Shown piece by piece: positions 1-5,963 of a stretch of 6,414 nt of DNA. The number at the start of each line of letters is the position of its first letter. Position 1 is the stretch's first letter. Below the pieces are notes generated by a model that had not been told where the DNA came from, made no database searches, and saw nothing but the letters and a program-made list of their open reading frames with translations. The translations under genes were made by a program, and so were the position numbers. Source of the DNA: JBCCRH01 sp039208045 (GTDB lineage Bacteria > Bacteroidota > Bacteroidia > Chitinophagales > Saprospiraceae); assembly GCA_039208045.1 (NCBI GenBank), contig JBCCRH010000364.1:1-6414 (forward strand). Reading direction: 5' to 3'.

Positions 1-785
1 AAAATACCTGCCTCTAGGGGACTGCCGTTGCAGACGTTATCCTCGATGATAGCCGAGTTGCAACCTGAGATAAGAATACCTGATGAGGAATTGGCTCCAG
101 TGGCTGGTACAGGTGCCCCTGTGCCATTGTTATTGCTACCGTTATTCGTTATTTGTATAGCATTGCAACCTACTCCAATGATACCATGAAAGCTATTATT
201 AGTCACTGTGCAATTAGAGACACTTATCCCAGGAGAATCTAACATAAATATCCCATTTTCGGCATTACCATCAACTGTACAATTCACAATACTACTGCCT
301 GCAGAAAATAATAAAGATATTCCACCTCCTTGAGAAGTGGCAGGATTACCATTAGAAATAGCAGAGCAGCCAGTAAGAGTCACACCTGTAACTGCGTTTA
401 CGAAAATACCAGCAGCGCCTTGCGCTCCCACAACCGTTAAGCCAGAAAGGGCAGAGTTATTCGCTGCTCCTGTAAAATCAATACCATTACCTGGTGCATT
501 CGCAATAGTTATGTTGAGCGCTACAATGCTAACTTGGTCCGTGATAACAGGTAGGTTACCCATACCTGTAGACAGATCTATTGTTCCTGCAACGGAAAAG
601 ACAATATCGTCCGCTCCGGCAGCTGCATTAGCAGCATTAATGGCTTCGCGGAGGCTACAGTGTACCCCATCGCAAACATTATCATTAGTATTGTCAAGGG
701 TATTTACCGTAAAGGTGGCACTAAATAAGCTGCCACAAAAGCAGCATAGTAGGAGTGTAGTTAAGATTGGTCTCATTCCAATCAT
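1..785 (-). CDS. Secreted CSLREA-domain parallel beta-helix protein (3' end missing, N-terminal 261 residues present)
   Basis: The minus-strand frame is open from an ATG at 785-783 to the left edge without a stop, so only the N-terminal part is present. A hydrophobic signal peptide (residues about 4-22, rich in Leu and Cys, ending Leu-Phe-Ser-Ala) predicts export. It is followed by TFTVNTLDN and then CSLREAINAAN at residues 43-53, the hallmark of the CSLREA domain found at the N-terminus of secreted repeat proteins. The rest is rich in Gly, Asn, Ser and Val, with recurring short coils such as TLTGCSAISN, IVNCTVDGN and ISVSNCTVTNN. These are typical of right-handed parallel beta-helix (PbH1) proteins, which are usually surface adhesins or polysaccharide-active proteins. 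A second ATG at 776-774 (MRPILTT) is an equally possible start and gives a more usual signal peptide; there is no Shine-Dalgarno to decide between them. Such proteins in this phylum often end in a secretion sorting domain, which would lie outside the window. The substrate cannot be told. Confidence 0.85.
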   Translation of the reverse strand, partial: MIGMRPILTTLLLCCFCGSLFSATFTVNTLDNTNDNVCDGVHCSLREAINAANAAAGADDIVFSVAGTIDLSTGMGNLPVITDQVSIVALNITIANAPGNGIDFTGAANNSALSGLTVVGAQGAAGIFVNAVTGVTLTGCSAISNGNPATSQGGGISLLFSAGSSIVNCTVDGNAENGIFMLDSPGISVSNCTVTNNSFHGIIGVGCNAIQITNNGSNNNGTGAPVPATGANSSSGILISGCNSAIIEDNVCNGSPLEAGI

Positions 786-832
786 AGTTTTTGATGGTTA
801 AAAGTATTGATTAACTAAAAGGGAGTATTAGG

Positions 833-857
833 CTCTATTGTGTACAATCAAATAGAG
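833..857. repeat. Short inverted repeat upstream of the beta-helix gene
   Basis: CTCTATT (833-839) and AATAGAG (851-857) are perfect complements around an 11-base centre. The centre allows a competing smaller pairing of ATTGT (837-841) with ACAAT (844-848). The repeat lies about 50 bases upstream of the minus-strand start codon at 785, where an operator or 5' UTR structure for that gene could sit. With no run of T on either side it is not a terminator. Function is unknown. Confidence 0.35.
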
Positions 858-974
858 GGACGGGAATGAAGATCCTGATGGTGCTTGTAAAATGCACCGA
901 TTTGAAGTGTTTGAAGCTTTGTCCAACAAATATGTAAAATACTTGCTAGCTAGACAAATAAAATAATAATGCAA

Positions 975-1140
975 CTAAGTAACAGTCAAACAATAACTTC
1001 TCGATTTATGGCTGGCTCTTTTGCTCCAATACTGCGTTGAAAAGCCTCGCCGATGCTAGGCATCGTCTGCGTTTTTCGCCTTGTCTTGCAGCAAAATCCC
1101 CTTGCCAAAATGCGGAACTTATTCTTTGGCTGTTACTAAA
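975..1140. repeat. Long imperfect palindrome (about 166 bases), possible interspersed or MITE-like element
   Basis: The two halves of this stretch are imperfect inverted copies of each other. The outermost matching block is AGTAACAG (978-985) against CTGTTACT (1130-1137), perfect over 8 bases. A middle block is TTTTGC (1019-1024) against GCAAAA (1091-1096). The centre is CGATGC (1051-1056), TAG, GCATCG (1060-1065). Comparing the outer 70 bases of each arm by eye without gaps gives about 45 matches, and the arms stay in register until a one-base offset near the centre. There is no transposase frame and no obvious target-site duplication. It could be a non-autonomous mobile element, a REP/BIME-like repeat, or the template of a long RNA hairpin; the sequence alone does not decide. 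Confidence 0.7.
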
Positions 1141-1229
1141 TGAACTACACTTTTATCGGCTATTGAGCAAAACTTACCATATTTAATTGGGATTTCTGGG
1201 CAAGTACATTTGTAAATAATCTTTCAATT

Positions 1230-1251
1230 CTTGTTAATGCCTTGTTAATTT
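1230..1251 (+). promoter_or_regulatory. Tandem 11-base direct repeats, candidate response-regulator binding site
   Basis: CTTGTTAATGC (1230-1240) is followed directly by CTTGTTAATTT (1241-1251), so nine identical bases recur at an exact 11-base step, one helical turn. OmpR/PhoB-family regulators bind as head-to-tail dimers to direct repeats with this spacing. The repeats end 10 bases before the TAnnTTTG element and overlap the -33 region of the kinase promoter. The operon encodes an OmpR-family regulator, so autoregulation is a reasonable inference, but binding is not shown. Confidence 0.45.
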
Positions 1252-1261
1252 GGTTTTGGAC

Positions 1262-1269
1262 TATTTTTG
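1262..1269 (+). promoter_or_regulatory. -7 element of the promoter for the kinase/regulator operon
   Basis: TATTTTTG matches the Bacteroidota -7 consensus TAnnTTTG exactly and lies 22 bases before the kinase ATG, implying a short leader starting near 1273-1277. There is no good TTTG at the ideal 19-21 base spacing. The nearest is CTTG at 1241-1244 with a 17-base spacer, which lies inside the tandem repeats. A weak -33 box covered by a direct repeat suits a promoter that depends on an activator. Confidence 0.55.
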
Positions 1270-1291
1270 ACTGCGCTATCTTCGTAAACAA

Positions 1292-2584
1292 ATGAAAAAC
1301 AGTACTATCACATTGGTCCTCTTCTTGGGCGCTATTATTATCTCAGGTATGATTGCGATGCAGTCGTATTGGGTGATTAGTACGTGGAATATTAATGAAG
1401 AGGAGTTCAATAAAAAAGTGCGCTACGCCCTCCATAATGCAGCGACCTCCTTGGTAGAACTCAATGGCGCTTCGCTACCCCCTAGAAATGTGATTAAGCA
1501 GCGCACCTCCAACTATTATGTGGTGAATATAGAAGCAGAGATTGATGCCAACTTCCTAGCGTATTTCCTGCAAAAGGAATTTGAGGCGCTTGCGCTAAAT
1601 GTCGACTTTGAATATGCCGTATTTGACTGTACGACCGATGAGATGGTGTATGGAAACTATTATAGCTATAGCGATAAAAAGAAGGAAGATGCCAAGTCGG
1701 GCAGCCTACCCAAATACGAGGAATTCACGTACTACTTTGGGGTGAAGTTTCCCAATCGTTCTGGTTTTCTGCTAGGTAAAATGCAATTGGCTATTTTGCT
1801 TACCGCAGTACTCGTCATCACCTTTATTTTCTTTTCCTATGTAGTGTGGGTGATTTTCCGCCAAAAGCGGCTTTCTGAAATGCAGAAAGACTTTATCAAC
1901 AATATGACCCATGAGTTTAAAACGCCCATTTCTACCATCAAAATTTCGGCAGATGTATTTAGCAACCATCCCACGGTGAAGCAAGATGAGCGCCTAAGTA
2001 AGTATGCTACCATTATACAAGAGCAAAATCAACGGCTCAATCGACAAGTGGAGAAAGTGCTACAGCTAGCAAAGGTAGAGCGGCAAAATTTTGAACTTAA
2101 GAAGGAAGTGGTTTCCCTTTCTGCCATCTTGCAAGGGGTAGTAGATAGTGTCTCGTTAAGAATAGAAAAGCTGGGTGGTAAGCTCGACTATCAGCTCCCG
2201 AGTTCATCCCTAGCGATCCTGGCAGATCGCCTCCACCTTACTAATATTTTACACAATTTAGTGGATAATGCTGTGAAGTACTGCAAGGGCCAGCCCAGCG
2301 TCTCTCTTACCACGAATACCCACAACCAGCAGATTGAGTTGTGCGTTAAAGATGAGGGTATTGGGATTGCAAAAGAGCATCAAAATCGTATTTTTGACAA
2401 ATTCTATAGAGTTCCCACCGGAAATATTCACAACGTCAAGGGCTTCGGCCTGGGCCTATTTTATGTCAAGAGCATCTGTGATGCGCATGGCTGGCGAATC
2501 AAGCTGAAAAGTGAGCCACACTCGGGAACTTCTATTTCTATCAGTATTCCCTTAGCCGATGGCGCCAACCCAAAAACGAATTAG
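1292..2584 (+). CDS. Membrane sensor histidine kinase, RprX-like (two-component system)
   Basis: This 430-residue protein has a classic sensor kinase layout. Hydrophobic helices at about residues 5-28 and 165-189 flank an extracytoplasmic sensor region of about 135 residues with no domain I recognise; it contains the Tyr-rich stretch GNYYSYS near 121-127. The dimerisation/phosphoacceptor helix carries the H-box FINNMTHEFKTPIS with the phosphorylated histidine at H207. The ATPase domain shows the N-box HNLVDNAVKY (about 321-330, N326), the G1 box DEGIGIA (354-360), the F box FDKFYR (368-373) and the G2 box GFGLGLF (384-390), so all catalytic motifs are intact. The pattern just after the first helix (QSYW, then EEEFNKKVRYAL) is usual in Bacteroidota kinases of the RprX type. 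It should autophosphorylate on H207 and pass phosphate to the regulator encoded one base downstream. The start is supported by the promoter element 22 bases upstream and the immediate membrane helix. The signal sensed is unknown. Confidence 0.95.
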   Translation: MKNSTITLVLFLGAIIISGMIAMQSYWVISTWNINEEEFNKKVRYALHNAATSLVELNGASLPPRNVIKQRTSNYYVVNIEAEIDANFLAYFLQKEFEALALNVDFEYAVFDCTTDEMVYGNYYSYSDKKKEDAKSGSLPKYEEFTYYFGVKFPNRSGFLLGKMQLAILLTAVLVITFIFFSYVVWVIFRQKRLSEMQKDFINNMTHEFKTPISTIKISADVFSNHPTVKQDERLSKYATIIQEQNQRLNRQVEKVLQLAKVERQNFELKKEVVSLSAILQGVVDSVSLRIEKLGGKLDYQLPSSSLAILADRLHLTNILHNLVDNAVKYCKGQPSVSLTTNTHNQQIELCVKDEGIGIAKEHQNRIFDKFYRVPTGNIHNVKGFGLGLFYVKSICDAHGWRIKLKSEPHSGTSISISIPLADGANPKTN

Positions 2585-2585
2585 C

Positions 2586-3278
2586 ATGAAGCCGCACCTA
2601 CTTTATGTGGAAGATGACGAAAGCCTGAGCTTTGTCACCAAAGACAACCTTGAATTACAAGGCTACCAAATTACGCACTGCGCCAATGGGCAAGACGCCC
2701 TTAACCTCATTCAGCACATGCAGTTTGACCTCTGCATCTTAGATGTCATGCTGCCTGAAGTAGATGGCTTTACCATCGCCAAAGAAATTAGAAAACATAA
2801 CGTTCAAGTTCCCATTCTATTTCTATCCGCTAAGTCCCTGAAAGAAGATAAAATACAGGGCCTTAAGCTCGGGGCTGACGATTATATTACTAAGCCTTTT
2901 AGCATAGAAGAGCTCATCTTAAAAGTTGAAATCTTTCTTAAACGCAGCAAGGTAGCCCTTCCAGAAACACCTCCTATTCTGAAAGTAGGCATGTACGAGT
3001 TTGACTATCCCAACCTAAGCCTTGCAGAAGGCCAAGAAAAAAAGCGCCTAACACAGCGCGAAGCAGACCTCTTGAAGCTCTTTTTTGATAACAAAGACCA
3101 GATTTTGAAGCGCTCTACTATCCTAAAGCAACTCTGGGGAGAAGACGACTACTTTCTGGGGCGTAGTTTGGATGTGTTTATTTCTCGATTGCGCAAATAC
3201 CTCAAGAAAGATAATCGCATCAAAATTGAGAATATTCATGGTGTAGGATTTCGATTTCTTATAACTAACTCATTCTGA
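2586..3278 (+). CDS. OmpR/PhoB-family response regulator, RprY-like
   Basis: This is a 230-residue DNA-binding response regulator, the usual length for the OmpR family. The receiver domain (about 3-120) has the acidic pair D10/D11, the phosphoacceptor D53 in LCILDVMLPEVDG, the switch serine S81, Y100, and K103 in ITKPFS, so it looks fully functional. A short linker leads to a winged-helix effector domain (about 130-227) containing LTQREADLLKLF, the recognition-helix region SLDVFISRLRKYL and the terminal hairpin IENIHGVGFRF. I chose the ATG at 2586, which puts the first receiver strand (HLLYVEDD) right at the N-terminus. The ATG at 2559 would add nine residues (MAPTQKRIS), overlap the kinase gene and has no support from the family. 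The one-base gap after the kinase stop implies translational coupling and a cognate pair. A strong terminator follows. Target genes are unknown; the tandem repeats at 1230-1251 are a candidate site. Confidence 0.95.
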   Translation: MKPHLLYVEDDESLSFVTKDNLELQGYQITHCANGQDALNLIQHMQFDLCILDVMLPEVDGFTIAKEIRKHNVQVPILFLSAKSLKEDKIQGLKLGADDYITKPFSIEELILKVEIFLKRSKVALPETPPILKVGMYEFDYPNLSLAEGQEKKRLTQREADLLKLFFDNKDQILKRSTILKQLWGEDDYFLGRSLDVFISRLRKYLKKDNRIKIENIHGVGFRFLITNSF

Positions 3279-3294
3279 GTATATGGTACATTTT

Positions 3295-3325
3295 TTTGAA
3301 AATCCATGCAAAGCAATTACCTTTG
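3295..3325 (+). promoter_or_regulatory. Consensus Bacteroidota promoter overlapping the terminator, likely for ppiD
   Basis: TTTG at 3295-3298 and TACCTTTG at 3318-3325 are separated by 19 bases, matching the TTTG / TAnnTTTG promoter architecture exactly in both boxes and spacing. Initiation would fall near 3330-3335 and give a leader of about 90 bases before the ppiD ATG at 3425. The -7 box lies in the loop and 3' arm of the terminator hairpin, so the same bases would end the regulator operon and start ppiD. No other good promoter is visible between 3279 and 3424. Confidence 0.55.
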
Positions 3326-3337
3326 CATGGATTTTTT
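3299..3337 (+). terminator. Rho-independent terminator of the kinase/regulator operon
   Basis: The arms AAAATCCATGCAAAG (3299-3313) and CTTTGCATGGATTTT (3321-3335) pair perfectly over 15 bp with a 7-base loop, and the 3' side ends in six T (3332-3337). The hairpin starts 21 bases after the regulator stop codon. The four A at the 5' base give only a weak signal for the opposite strand. Confidence 0.85.
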
Positions 3338-3353
3338 AAATGCGGTTCAATTC

Positions 3354-3370
3354 ATCAGCCTAAGGCTGAT
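3354..3370. repeat. 17-base near-perfect palindrome in the ppiD leader
   Basis: ATCAGCCT (3354-3361) and AGGCTGAT (3363-3370) are perfect 8-base complements around a single A. With one central base it cannot close a hairpin fully, although ATCAGCC/GGCTGAT with a three-base loop can form. It lies about 20-25 bases downstream of the predicted ppiD transcription start and 54 bases before the ATG. It could be a dimeric repressor operator or a small leader hairpin. Confidence 0.4.
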
Positions 3371-3424
3371 TATAAGTCGCTGTAAATCAGTACATTTAAT
3401 TAATTACAACGAGATATAGTAACA

Positions 3425-5566
3425 ATGGCATTAATCGGTAAGATTAGAAAGAACTCCTGGATACTAGTAGTGTTGGTAGGTCTGGGTTTGGCAGGATTCA
3501 TCGTAATGGATATGACTTCTGGCCAGCAGAGTGTATTTGGTAGTGGCCAAACTACGCTCGCGAGTGTGGAAGGTGAAAAACTGGAATGGAACAGATTTTA
3601 CAACACCGAGCAAGTACTCTACAGAGGCGCCACAGGTGATGTATATCAGCGCAGAGACGCCCTCTATAACTACTTTGTAGAAGAAGCAATAGTAAAGCAG
3701 GAAGCAGAAAAAGCTGGCTTAGGCGTGTCTCGCACTGAGCTGATGGATTTACAATTTGGCCCACAGCCAAGTTCAATTATCGTTCAGCGTTTTGGAAACC
3801 CACAAGCGCCCGGACAAGTAAATCGGGAGCAGCTGAATACCATTAAGCAGATCATTGAAGAAAATCGTATTCAAGATGCGATTGCTCAAGGACAGCTGAG
3901 CCGCGATTTTAACTTCTACTGGGCACACCAAGAAAAAGAAATTATCAAAGATCGCCTTCAGAATAAGATGAATGCGATGGTTTCGAAGGCCATGTACATG
4001 CCCAACTGGATGGTGGAAATGGAATACAAGGCACAAAATCAACAGGTTGATTTTGCTTATGTAAAAGTTCCCTACGACGAATTGGACAACACCGAAGTGA
4101 CCTTGACCGAAAGCGATTATCAATCGTTTGTATCGGGAAGAGAAGCAACCTATCGTCAGGAAGAAGAAACACGTCGCTTAGATTATGTCGTTTTTGATGT
4201 CTTCCCAACAGGAGCAGATTCTGCGAAGTGGCGCAAGCAGATCGCTGATCTAACTAATGAGTTTGAGATCACGCGCGATGACTCTCTGTTTGTAGAAAAT
4301 AATTTTGGTACAATCGATGCCGCTTATGTAAAAAAAGCAGCACTAGGTGGCGCTGTTTCTGATACTTTGTTTAGCATGCCGATCGGTAAGGTTTACGGGC
4401 CATATTTTGAGGCTGGTGCTTACAAAGCGGTTAAGCTGTTGGATCGCAAGGTTATTCCTGATTCAGTAGAAGTACGCCATATTTTGCGCTCTGCTCGCTC
4501 ACCCATCGAATTGGTAAGCGCACAGAATACGATTGATAGTTTGAGGAACTTGATTGAAACAGGTGCTGGTCGTTTTGATTCATTGGCAGTAGCTTTTAGT
4601 CAAGATCCTGGTTCTGGTGCCAAAGGTGGTGACTTGGGTTGGTCTTATCCCAACCAAATGGTAAAGCCCTTTAATGATGTTATCTTCTTTGAGGCTGAAA
4701 TTGGAAAGTTGTATACGGTTGCTTCACAGTTTGGAGTCCACCTTATTGAGGTGACAGACAAGAAGTTTATCAATAATGAGGAGGCGGTGAAGGTAGCTTA
4801 CCTACAGCAAAAGATTGTACCGAGTGAAGAAACGCAAAGCCAATTGTATGACCGTGCATTGGAGTTTGTAGGCCAAAATCGCACCATGGATGCGCTGCGG
4901 AGCAGTATAAGCAATGATCCTGCGCTAAGCATTGAGACGACGAGTGCAATGAAGAAGAACGATTACAATGTAGCCACCCTTGGTGGTGGGCAAAGCTCTA
5001 GAGATATGGTTCGCTGGGCATTTGGAGCGAGCGCTGGAGAGGTTTCGCCAGAGGTTTATTCGTATCAGGATGCCGTCGACTACTTTACCAATAAGTATGT
5101 AGTGGTTGGATTAAATGATATTCAGCGCGCTGGCCTACCACCAGTAGCTGCTGTGAAGGAAGATATTGAGCAGCAGGTAATCAACCTTAAGAAAGGAGAG
5201 CAGCTGGAAGCAGCCATGAAGGGCAAGAGCTTAGCCGAGCTATCTACCCAGTATGCAGTGAAAGTGGATACCGCCAGTAATGTTAGCTTTAACGCTGCAT
5301 TTGTACCGAATATCGGTGCAGAGCCTAAGGTAATGGGTGCCCTCTTCAAAATGGATCAGGATGAAGTATCACAACCCATTGTAGGAACCTCCGGCGTATA
5401 CGTAGTAAAAATGATCAAGAAGCCAATTACGGCTGCTCCAACCAATATTCCGGTTTTACGCCCACAGCTATCCGCAACGACAAAGTCGCAAGCTAGTGGC
5501 AACCGAATTATTCAGGCGATTAAAAAGAATGCGGATATTTCGGATAATCGTTTTCGGTTTTATTAA
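3425..5566 (+). CDS. ppiD: PpiD-like membrane-anchored peptidyl-prolyl cis-trans isomerase / periplasmic chaperone
   Basis: This 713-residue protein starts with a short basic segment (MALIGKIRKNSW) and one membrane helix at about 13-30. That predicts an inner-membrane anchor with the bulk in the periplasm, as in PpiD. Residues about 43-250 form a SurA_N-type chaperone region with long charged helices. A PPIC/parvulin domain follows at about 345-445: VEVRHIL with H352, FSQDPGSGAKGGDLGW (391-406, with the conserved acidic residue at D394), and FGVHLIEV with H439. Both conserved histidines of the parvulin fold are present, so isomerase activity is plausible. The C-terminal part (about 450-713) is divergent; SQPIVGTSGVYVVKMIKK near 649-666 resembles the last strands of a second, degenerate parvulin unit. 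Length and layout fit the PpiD/SurA-like foldases of Bacteroidota, which help newly exported envelope proteins fold. It has its own predicted promoter and terminator, so it is probably a single-gene unit. The ATG at 3425 fits the expected N-terminus; no Shine-Dalgarno is present. Confidence 0.92.
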   Translation: MALIGKIRKNSWILVVLVGLGLAGFIVMDMTSGQQSVFGSGQTTLASVEGEKLEWNRFYNTEQVLYRGATGDVYQRRDALYNYFVEEAIVKQEAEKAGLGVSRTELMDLQFGPQPSSIIVQRFGNPQAPGQVNREQLNTIKQIIEENRIQDAIAQGQLSRDFNFYWAHQEKEIIKDRLQNKMNAMVSKAMYMPNWMVEMEYKAQNQQVDFAYVKVPYDELDNTEVTLTESDYQSFVSGREATYRQEEETRRLDYVVFDVFPTGADSAKWRKQIADLTNEFEITRDDSLFVENNFGTIDAAYVKKAALGGAVSDTLFSMPIGKVYGPYFEAGAYKAVKLLDRKVIPDSVEVRHILRSARSPIELVSAQNTIDSLRNLIETGAGRFDSLAVAFSQDPGSGAKGGDLGWSYPNQMVKPFNDVIFFEAEIGKLYTVASQFGVHLIEVTDKKFINNEEAVKVAYLQQKIVPSEETQSQLYDRALEFVGQNRTMDALRSSISNDPALSIETTSAMKKNDYNVATLGGGQSSRDMVRWAFGASAGEVSPEVYSYQDAVDYFTNKYVVVGLNDIQRAGLPPVAAVKEDIEQQVINLKKGEQLEAAMKGKSLAELSTQYAVKVDTASNVSFNAAFVPNIGAEPKVMGALFKMDQDEVSQPIVGTSGVYVVKMIKKPITAAPTNIPVLRPQLSATTKSQASGNRIIQAIKKNADISDNRFRFY

Positions 5567-5609
5567 TGGACTTCGACTACGCTCAGTCCATAGCCGACTT
5601 CGCCTAGTC
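5566..5609. repeat. Short palindromic intergenic repeat just after ppiD, with a degenerate second copy
   Basis: ATGGACT (5566-5572) and AGTCCAT (5585-5591) pair perfectly around a 12-base centre containing TCGACTACGCTC, starting on the last base of the ppiD stop codon. A shorter related unit follows: GACT (5596-5599) and AGTC (5606-5609) around TCGCCT. Both units share GACTTCG, so the second looks like a worn copy of the first. Similar small CTTCGACT...GCTCAG palindromes are familiar as dispersed intergenic repeats in this phylum, from general recall rather than a search. No protein is encoded. Confidence 0.5.
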
Positions 5610-5620
5610 TACGATATATG

Positions 5621-5670
5621 TAAAAACAAAAGCAGCTAAGGGAGCTTTCCCTTAGCTGCTTTTGTTTTTA
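5621..5670. terminator. Very strong Rho-independent terminator after ppiD, symmetrical
   Basis: The arms at 5621-5643 and 5648-5670 are perfect complements over 23 bp with a four-base loop (GCTT). The core is GCAGCTAAGGGA / TCCCTTAGCTGC. The 3' arm ends TTTTGTTTTTA and the 5' arm begins TAAAAACAAAA, so both strands present a T-rich tail and the element could stop transcription from either side. It lies 54 bases after the ppiD stop codon and insulates ppiD from the small gene downstream. Confidence 0.88.
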
Positions 5671-5747
5671 ATGCATTTTTCAGCATCTTTGCAAGTGAAA
5701 ATAAACAGCAAAAAACTGTATTTAGAAGCTACTAAAATATTCCCAAT

Positions 5748-5870
5748 ATGTCAGAGATACAGAACGCCGGAAGCAAAGGATATTGCTTGTTGTACGGTAT
5801 TGTCGGGCTATTCTTATTTGTAATGCTTGTGCTTTATATCTACAATACGAATTTTAAATTCATCTCGTAG
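5748..5870 (+). CDS. Small single-span membrane protein, 40 residues, function unknown
   Basis: An ATG at 5748 opens a 40-codon frame ending at TAG 5868-5870. The product has a short polar N-terminus (MSEIQNAGSKGY), one strongly hydrophobic stretch of about 20 residues (about 13-32, LLYGIVGLFLFVMLVLYIY) and a short tail (NTNFKFIS). This is the shape of a single-span membrane microprotein. The frame is flanked by a strong terminator on each side (ending 77 bases before the ATG, starting 32 bases after the stop), which suggests its own transcription unit. No perfect TAnnTTTG promoter is visible; TTTG at 5688-5691 and TGTATTTAG at 5718-5726 are weak candidates with a long spacer. I recognise no family. 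A chance frame is possible, but the clean hydrophobic profile argues for a real gene. Confidence 0.55.
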   Translation: MSEIQNAGSKGYCLLYGIVGLFLFVMLVLYIYNTNFKFIS

Positions 5871-5902
5871 TTGGATTAAAACTACTTGATCCGTCCAACC
5901 TA

Positions 5903-5940
5903 AAAAGCGATCATTTCCACTATCGGAAATGATCGCTTTT
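5903..5940. terminator. Bidirectional terminator between the convergent microprotein and thioredoxin-like genes
   Basis: AAAAGCGATCATTTCC (5903-5918) and GGAAATGATCGCTTTT (5925-5940) form a perfect 16-bp stem with a six-base loop (ACTATC). T runs flank the stem on both strands: four T on the plus side and five on the minus side, from the A run at 5902-5906. It lies 32 bases after the small plus-strand gene and 23 bases beyond the stop of the minus-strand redoxin gene, so it can serve both. Confidence 0.85.
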
Positions 5941-5963
5941 CATATCTATGCCTTTTAGGACAT

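Larger units (their letters stand above)
786..1291. other. Divergent intergenic region, 506 bases, without a convincing gene
   Basis: This gap separates the leftward beta-helix gene from the rightward histidine kinase operon. No open frame in it has a recognisable product; the longest small frame I followed (866-937, plus strand) is only 23 codons. What can be seen is a small inverted repeat (833-857), a long imperfect palindrome (975-1140), two tandem 11-base repeats (1230-1251) and a TAnnTTTG promoter element (1262-1269). I found no convincing Bacteroidota-type promoter for the leftward gene. About 1141-1225 is AT-rich and otherwise featureless. Confidence 0.7.

Noticed and set aside
337..801. 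Plus-strand open frame of 154 codons
   Set aside because: It lies antisense to the beta-helix gene, whose minus-strand frame has a signal peptide and CSLREA motif. The plus-strand translation is low-complexity, Ala/Pro-rich and resembles no protein.
866..937. A 23-codon plus-strand frame starting MKILMVLVKC, preceded by purine-rich AGAGGGACGG
   Set aside because: It is too short, has no membrane span or domain, lacks a promoter or terminator, and a purine-rich leader means little in a phylum that rarely uses Shine-Dalgarno.
975..1140. The palindrome as a CRISPR array or tRNA-like structure
   Set aside because: It has a single centre of symmetry with no periodic repeats or spacers, and no cloverleaf or T-loop sequence is visible.
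1772..1984. Minus-strand frame of 70 codons inside the kinase gene
   Set aside because: It is a shadow of the kinase coding frame, with no domain or initiation signal.
2559..2585. Upstream ATG at 2559 as the start of the response regulator
   Set aside because: It adds MAPTQKRIS ahead of the first receiver strand and overlaps the kinase; the family starts close to the strand, as the ATG at 2586 does.
3552..4208. Three overlapping minus-strand frames inside ppiD (3552-3776, 3773-4123, 3945-4208)
   Set aside because: They are antisense to a well-supported PpiD-like protein and show compositionally odd translations without motifs.
5122..5349. Minus-strand frame of 75 codons in the 3' part of ppiD
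   Set aside because: It is a shadow frame opposite the C-terminal region of ppiD, with no recognisable features.
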